Source: Prunus persica
Lineage: Eukaryota; Streptophyta; Magnoliopsida; Rosales; Rosaceae
NCBI RefSeq assembly: GCF_000346465.2
Contig: NC_034009.1
Span: 20,231,606-20,295,605, forward strand
Direction of reading: 5' to 3'
Length of the DNA stretch: 64,000 bases
Position 1 is the stretch's first letter. The number at the start of each line of letters is the position of its first letter. Of the stretch, positions 57,552-64,000 are shown piece by piece. The notes beneath the pieces are model-generated. The model was not told where the DNA came from. It searched no databases and saw only the letters and a program-made list of their open reading frames with translations. Made by a program: the position numbers and the translations under genes.

Positions 57552-58565
57552 GGGAGGATGTGAGATTTCTTAATCTTATGTACAATACTGTTTTCAGGGA
57601 ATGTATTATTTATTAGCTAGCATACTCCATGTGTTTTTGAGCTGTTGAGAATGATAGTCTCGTACTCATATTAGTCAGTATAAAGACTAGCACAGAAAGA
57701 AAAACTAGTGCGATTGCATGTCTCACCTATTCCTTCCTTGTATGTTTGATTATTCACATTGCTTCCCTCTTTTTGGACAAAAACTAGTGCTTGAAGGAGT
57801 TTTGGTCCTCCTTTGCTTGAGTTATATATGTAGACATGTCACTACCAAGCTATCAAATGATTTGGATGGAAAGATTTTAAGCAACGTGATCGCGCTTATA
57901 ACTTCTAATCAACTGATTGTTCAGCCAAACACGAAATCCCATCTTTGGCATTTGTTCTTTCTCTTACATGGGGTCAATAATGGTTAGGCTTTGTATTTTG
58001 ATTTTTAAGGTTTTTAAGAGTTTATGATAAATATAAATGTGATTAAATTAAATGACGAGAAATGAAGTGTTATAAAAGGATAAAAGAAATAATGAATTTA
58101 AAAGTGAAGAACAAAATAAGAACGGCGAAGAAGAATAAATCAAGGTCTAAAATATTGATGATTTTGGAAATATTGGTAGTCCAAAAACACGGAAGTTTCT
58201 AAGGAAATATTTGGATATTATCGATATCGATAAAAAATTGAATAAAAACCATGGAAATTGTAAGAAAAACTCGAAATTTTTTCTTGAAACTTTGGAGGAT
58301 TTTTATTTAGTCAATTATCTATTACTTTATCACAAATTTTTTGAAGGAAATGCATTGCATGAGAGGTTTAACTGATTTAAATTAATTATACAGCAAGTTG
58401 ACAAACACTGCGAGTGCAGAAAATATGTAGTAATTAATGAAAGAAGATTAAACACACCATAATCATTTATTTATAATGATTTATTACAATATTTTACAAT
58501 TTATACATTGCATGGTAAGATACATGAGTGACTTAGTACCGCATAGAGTTCCTATAAGGTTCAAA
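57552..58565. other. Desaturase 3' region and spacer
   Basis: About the first 200 bases are probably 3' UTR. 58140-58340 holds an AT-rich repeat-like stretch with ATTATCGATATCGATA. No gene is recognised. Confidence 0.45.
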
Positions 58566-58649
58566 CACTACTACAAAAATCGCAATAGACAACGGGAATC
58601 CACCGTTGTGTAGACGTTTTTTACATCATCGTGAAATTGACCGCCATCT
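58566..58649 (+). mobile_element. CACTA-type transposon terminus (truncated)
   Basis: CACTACTACAAAAATCGC followed by ACAACGGGAATCCACCGTTGT, a small inverted repeat. A CACTA start followed by an ACAACGG/CCGTTGT subterminal motif is typical of En/Spm elements. It is cut at about 58650 by LTR2-type sequence, so only the end remains. Confidence 0.5.
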
Positions 58650-60200
58650 TTTGATGCATATGTTCACTCGTTTTATGTTTGCTCCTGTGATGGTAGGGTA
58701 AAGTTCCCCTTGCCTAAAAAACCATTGACTGGTCAACAAGTCAACTTTCTTTTGTGTGCGAGCGTGCCACTGCTAGCAATGAAAATTCCAGCAGACTTCT
58801 TAAAAATAGATAACTTGCACTCCAAGTTACTAATTTCTAAAGAAGTGATTGTGAATTTGGGTGAGGAATATCTCCCAAGTAAGTTCTTTTCTTGCCTCAG
58901 ACTGATGAGGACTTCACAATTTTTCACAGTACAAGCTGGTAGTTCTGGCCAGAATAAATGATAAGAAAGTGAATTGTTTTTTGGCTGAACTGCCTTTTAC
59001 AAAGCTCAAAAAGGGAAAACCAACTCTAAAAAAGACAAAAAAAGGGCTGGACTTCCATTTCTGCCTGGATAGATGCTTCTGATCCGGGCTGGATTGGGTA
59101 TGTCTGTCCTGGACTGGACTGTCAACAACTTCAACTATCAAGTTTCAGCTGTAAATTGATACCAACGTTTGAGTTTGACAGAACTTTAATCTATTTCAAG
59201 CCCTGGAAGGCTTTTTGAACTGGCAGAATTGGGACCTATTCAGTCTGGAAGGGGCAGAAGTGACTAGACTTGATGATTACTGAGCTGGAACTACACTGTG
59301 GTACCTATTCTGCTTGATCAGGGCTCTTCATAAATTTGTTGAGGTTTTCATATTTGTAAAACCCGAACTCTGCTTGATTTGGCTTATGCTGAACCAAATT
59401 TGTAACGAGAGAAATCTCGTTTTGAATGACTTATTTGTCTAAGTCTGAACTGAAGTTGGAGATTTTGATTTGTAGCTGGCCTTTTTCTTGTGGCTCAATG
59501 AGCTTTTGGTTGCTTCAGTGTTTTGAAGGTTTTTCCAGATCAAGTGCTAATTTTGAGTTTTTGTTTTTGATTGATTTTTGGCAGTCCTTTGATCTGTTCA
59601 CCTTCTCTCATTTTTATAAGAAATGCTGGAGTGTGGGCTTCTAATCTTTTAATAACGAGCTGCCAAATTTTCCAAAAGAAAGATCTTTTATTTTTAAATG
59701 CAAAGAAAAAGGGGGAAGTTATCTGTTCTAACGGAGAAGAACCATTAGTAAACCATCAATAATCAGTTTTCAGGAAGGTCTTTTCCTTGCCATTCTCTGT
59801 TTTTCTTGAAAAAGAAAAAGAACACAATCTGTCGTGATGGTCAGTTTGCTTTTCTTGTTTGAACAACTCCCTTGCTTCCCACTTATCTCTTGAGATTGTA
59901 GTTTTGCTTATCTCTCACCTGTTCTGATGCATAATTATATACAAAAGGATTATGATCTTTTGGCCTCAGAGTTTCAAAGAAATCTTTATGCTAATGACAT
60001 GCTTCCATTAATTCTCAATCAACTCTCTTGTGATAGTTGAAATTGTTAACTTTTCAAAGTCAGGTAGTCACGTGGGTTCTGAGAATAGGCTTTCTAAACA
60101 GATCTGCTGACTTTGTACTCTGGGTTTTGAGATCAATGGTGAGCATTTTAGAAGCTGGGCCTAATCCAATTCTTCTTTAGATTTTTCTTGATCTGCTTTA
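58650..60200 (-). repeat. LTR2-type LTR, reverse orientation (left copy)
   Basis: Reverse complement homologue of 43900-45364: TGTTCACTCGTTTT, then gatggtagggtaaagttcc, ggtcaacaagtcaactttct, gcgtgccactgctagcaatg and so on. It diverges from the forward LTR2 to the right of about 60070, so the right limit is approximate. Confidence 0.75.
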
Positions 60201-60699
60201 GTGGTCAATTGCCATTTAATTTGGCATTTTTTACAACTCTGCCATTTCGTAAAATACGTGGGCTTCTGATGTGGATTTGGGCTCTCTTTTCTTTGGAATC
60301 AAAGCCCAATCCTTTGTCTTTTCTGTTTTTGCGGGCCTTTCTTTTGCGAAGATGGGCTTGCGTGTTGATTTCTTTTGCGAAGTTTGAATTGTTTTTAAAC
60401 GGTTTCAAACTTAATGATTGGCCAATCAAATGATGCGCTCCATTTCATGTTGTTGCACTAGCGCACGTCTGCCTATTGAACTAGACTTCATGGGGGAAGT
60501 GGGTATTTTTAACGGCTATTTTAATCTGGGTAATTTCTTCACTTCCCACGATCTTTCTTCAAACTTTTTATGAGATTTTTTCATAACCTTGTTCCTGTTC
60601 ATCCAAAACCTGACTCTGTTTCAGCTTTCATTTCCCTTCGGAAACCTCTGATCTTTCGCTCGTTCTTTCAATTTTCCTTGTCTTTGTCAGAAACGAAAA
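60201..60699. other. Leader of the PMD-like ORF
   Basis: Non-coding; includes an end-of-LTR region and a stretch similar to the sequence upstream of the antisense ORF at 43309. No clear polypurine tract complement was found. Confidence 0.4.
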
Positions 60700-62741
60700 A
60701 TGTCTTCCCTAAAAAATCGTGCCCAAAGCTCTTCTTCTTCGCGATCTCCTATTTATCTTACTAGAGATGGGGTTGATCGACATGCAATCGAGGTTCATAG
60801 TGAACTTCACCCATATGCGCAAAAGAATTTAGATGAAAACGTCCTTCATCTGTTTGAAAACACCCTTGTTCTGGGTCCTCACTGGTTTGGCTCTGTGCCG
60901 GAAGAAATGGCTGATTTGTTCAAGGAAGATGCTGAGGCTCCTCTGTGTTTTCCAAGTTCTATGCCTCTTGCTTCTCATACTTGGGTCAGTAAGAACTTGA
61001 GTCGTTTGTATCCTTCGAGTGAAGTGAGGAACAATGCAGTGAGGTGGTCTGATTGGATTGACAGGCTTCTCCCGAGGCATGGAGCTTATAGAAGAAGGCT
61101 AGAATTTACAACTCAATTCTTCTGTCTAAGCATTCTGTCAATAGAGATGGGAAGTTACTGGCTGCTGCTCTGTGCTTCTGGAATTCTGCCAGCAACACTT
61201 TTGGCTTCTGTCTGGGCCCCATTACTCAGACTCTGCTGGATCTGGCTCAAATATTTGGGTTCAGGCCCCATGGGAGGCCTGTTAATGCTGTTGGTGACTG
61301 CCATATAGGGAAGAATCGAGAGAGATTAGCCAAGCCTTTCACCATTCATGCTGCCACGATCAACCAGAATTGTTCTTTTTCCAATTTTTTGAAGAAGTTT
61401 AGCACTGAAAAGGATAGGGATCAGCAACACATGCTGTTCCTTCTATACTGGTTGAACAGGTTCGTTTTCCCTAATCGTTCCTCAGTAGTTTTGCTGGAAT
61501 ACAAGCATTTGGAAAAAGCTTTGCACAACCATGCTGATGTGGCGCTTGGTCCCACAGTTCTGGCTCATCTGTATAAGAACCTTCACAGCACCATTCTGGA
61601 GAATCCACTGAATATCTCTGCTCCTAGCGCATTCTGGATGATCCAGATCTAGCTGCAAGTTTATTTCCTAGAATTGAGGTTTCCAGACATTGTTCTGCCT
61701 GAAGACCAGGTTATGGCGGTCCCCTTGATGTGGGCAGAGGTGCCTAAGCGCTCAATTGAAGAATACCTGGTGTTTTTTAGGCGTTGCACCAAGAGGTCTG
61801 CTGCTCAATGGCAAGTGGTACTTAGAAGAACATACCCTTGGTTCCAGCTTGGATATAGACTCTTTGAGAAGGAGCCGGAAGAAGAAGAAGCAAAAATTGA
61901 TTTCAAAAAAAAGTTTCTGAGTGTGACGCTGCCTCGGGATATGCCTTTCGGTGGGGGCAAGCCTCCTAATTAACATTTGGGAACAGAAGTCTATCATCCC
62001 AACTTCTGTGCCAGACAGCTTGGCTGCCCCCAGCTCATTCCTCTCAAATCCTATAGAAGTTGTAATCGTGCTACCTCATGGAAGGTTTCAGATGATCTAG
62101 ACGTGCACAAGGATTGCAGGTGCTCGGTGAACAAGATTAATAATAGTGTGGATGCCTCTATCCATCCTGGGAGCCTAATTCTTGCAGTTCTGGGAGCCTA
62201 ATAATAGTGTGAACTGCTGTGAAGATGTTGTTTGAAACTTGGGAGCTGGGATTGTCCTGGCAGAACTAGAGGCCAAAAAATTCATAGTGTAGATGGTCAA
62301 GGGCATAAATGCTCAAGTGATTGAAAGTAAAATTGCTAGTTTCGCTCCTTTGTTTTGGATTTCTGTATTCTGAGACATGTTTTAATTCTGTTTTGTTTGT
62401 TTGTCTTAGATCCTTCTATGACAAGCAACCTTGGGAGACAAGTTGTCCAAGCTGGGGAAGTAGTCGGTAAGTTTCCAAATTCTGCCCTTAGGCTTGTTTC
62501 TTGCTGGATTTGTCTGCTAACCCTTTCTTCTTCTATGTAGTTACTTCTGTTATTGCTGCTGGAGACCTAGAGCTCCCTTTTGGTGACGAGGAGGATGGTT
62601 ATGAGACTTTGGCAGAACCAAAGGCTGAGGCAACTCCTTCTGCCAGAAAGAACAAAAGAAAAGAGGTCACTCAAGCTCAGGATAGTGCTATGCAGTCGAA
62701 AGCTCCGTTCCTCATTCCAAGACAAAAAGATTGAGAAAGAG
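60700..62741 (+). pseudogene. Plant-mobile-domain (PMD-like) ORF of a reversed LTR2 element
   Basis: The start at 60700 gives a Ser-rich N terminus and DRHAIEVHSELHPYAQKN, ENVLHLFENTLVLGPHWFG and WVSKNLSRLYPSSEVR. A frameshift near 61150 moves the reading to LLDLAQIFGFRPHGRPVNAV and TINQNCSFSNFLKKFSTEKD. Then come MLFLLYWLNRFVFPNRS and ALGPTVLAHLYKNLHST. A nonsense codon near 61650 (W to stop within WMIQI-LQVYFLEL) interrupts a last block, PDIVLPEDQV to FKKKFLSVTLP (61674-61973). An acidic linker (62556-62690, LELPFGDEEDGYETLAEPKA) follows. The pattern F-W-L-x-RFVFP, then LGPTVLAHLY, matches the aminotransferase-like plant mobile domain. The coiled-coil C terminus seen in the 41-kb homologue is absent: the frame (TKRLRKR) runs straight into LTR2 sequence at 62742. 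Relative to the LTRs the ORF is antisense. Confidence 0.72.
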
Positions 62742-64000
62742 GGTGTTCACCCGTTTTCGTGTTTAACTCCTGATGTGGAAGGGCGAAGTTCCCCACTGGC
62801 TTGAAGACCACTAGCTGGTCGACAAGTCAGCTTTCTTTGGTGTGTGAGCGTGCCACTGCTAGCAATGTAGATTCTAGCAGACTTATTTTGAGAGTGGATA
62901 ACTTGCGCCTCAAGTTACTGGCTTCTAAAACAAAACGATTGTGAATTTGGGTGAGGAATATCTCCCAAGTAAGTTCTTTTCTTGCCTCAGACTGGTGAGG
63001 ACTTTCATAATTTATCTCAGTATCAAATGATTGTTCTGGCCAGAATGGATAATAATAAAGTACTGTTTTCAGGCAGAACTCCCTTTTACAAGATTAAGCA
63101 GGGAGAAACCGACTCTAGAAAGACAAAAAGATGGCTGAAACTCCATTTCTGCCTGGGTGGAAACTTCTGATCCGGGCTGGACTGGGCATGTCTATGCTGG
63201 ACTGCACTGTCGACAACTTTAGCTGCTTGGCCTCAGCTGTAAATCGATACCAAAGTTCAATTTTGGCAGAGCTTCAATCTTCTTCGGGCCTTGGGAGACT
63301 TTTGAGCGGGCAGAACTGCGACTTCTTCAGTTTGAAGAGACAGAAGTGGCTATTCGTCTTTAGCAAGCTGGAACTATGCTATAAAATTTGTTGAGGTTTT
63401 CATATTTGTGAAAACTCAAACTGTTTTTGTCTTGGCTTTTGCTGAACCAAACTTGTAACGAGAGGGATCTCGCTTTCAGAGGACTTATTTTCTAAGTCTG
63501 AACTTTGGAATTCTGATCTAAAGCTGGTTTTCTTTGGATCCAAGTGAGCTTTTTCTTGTTTGTTTTTTTTGATTGATTGATGAATTGAGTGTCCTTTGTT
63601 CCTTTGCCTACTTTCGTTTTTATAAGAGACCCTCCTGGGGAGGTGATTTTTAATCCTAAATAATGGGCGGCAAAAAAGATCTCTTATAATATAAAGTAAG
63701 AAGGATTTCTTATCAATCAAGGCAGATAGGTTCTGAGCAGTCACCTCCTAAAGCAGTCCCTTCCCTGGTTTCCTGTTCTAATTTAGAAAGCGTGATCCGT
63801 GAATCCCTGGGGGGGTGGTGCATCGATTTGGAGCAAAATCTTGAACATAGATGGGTTTCTTGATCTTCAATTGGCAGTGTTTCAGAGACGTCCCTTTCAT
63901 ATTTTTAAATTTCAGTCGGTATTGCTGACTTTTCTAAAGCTGAGGCAATCACGTGGGTATGTCTTTGATCCCTTGGGTCTGAACCTAATCAATAATTCAT
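62742..64000 (-). repeat. LTR2-type LTR, reverse orientation (right copy, runs off window)
   Basis: Begins TGTTCACCCGTTTTCG, parallel to 58650, and follows the same order of blocks (gcgtgccactgctagcaatg, ggtgaggaatatctcccaag, gagatttctc-like, ggcaatcacgtgggta). It continues past the window end. Confidence 0.75.

Overview
The window is nuclear DNA of a eudicot plant. It has split genes with GT..AG introns, AT-rich spacers, a plastid-targeted VIPP1 gene, a plastid acyl-ACP desaturase, two PIP-type immune peptide precursors, and dense plant transposons. A woody rosid such as Rosaceae is my guess from the overall flavour, but nothing in the sequence proves it. Only four genes look intact: VIPP1 (11 coding exons, 4184-10677, +), two small PIP precursors in tandem (12132-12377 and 15598-15837, +), and a stearoyl-ACP-desaturase-like gene (3 exons, 55921-57551, +). 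They are not an operon. The VIPP1 and desaturase products both act in the chloroplast; the PIP peptides are secreted.

Layout. 1-4.2 kb: spacer with a broken hAT transposase and two 183-bp inverted-repeat MITEs just upstream of VIPP1. 4.2-10.7 kb: VIPP1. 11.8-15.9 kb: the PIP pair, each with a TATA box and the same W-box-containing promoter block. 17.7-18.2 kb: a receptor-kinase C-terminal fragment between 33-bp direct repeats. 18.86-18.96 kb: a 100-N gap followed by 13 G. 19-22.3 kb: a MuDR-type transposase pseudogene. 22.3-34.0 kb: a large LTR element (LTR1 of about 1.45 kb, PBS, PPT, no pol) with an antisense ORF that contains a 63-bp minisatellite. 34.0-40.2 kb: sequence that repeats earlier parts of the window almost exactly, split by two N gaps; this is probably an assembly duplication. 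40.3-45.4 kb: the 3' end of a Tat-lineage Ty3/gypsy element with an antisense plant-mobile-domain ORF, PPT and LTR2. 46.29-52.60 kb: a Pack-MULE. 53.3 kb: a tRNA-derived SINE with a 17-bp target duplication. 53.9-55.3 kb: MITEs and alternating purine-pyrimidine DNA. 55.9-57.6 kb: the desaturase. 58.6-64 kb: a CACTA-like end and a reverse-oriented LTR2 element carrying a second plant-mobile-domain ORF.

The most notable object is the Pack-MULE at 46291-52603. It has 1.35-kb terminal inverted repeats and a perfect 9-bp target duplication (ATTATAAAA). It carries intron-containing fragments of at least three unrelated host genes: a golgin candidate 5/TMF-like golgin, mitochondrial chaperonin CPN60, and 40S ribosomal protein S8. 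Golgin exons sit inside both terminal repeats, and a golgin N-terminal exon has been placed downstream of golgin coiled-coil exons in a compatible splice phase.
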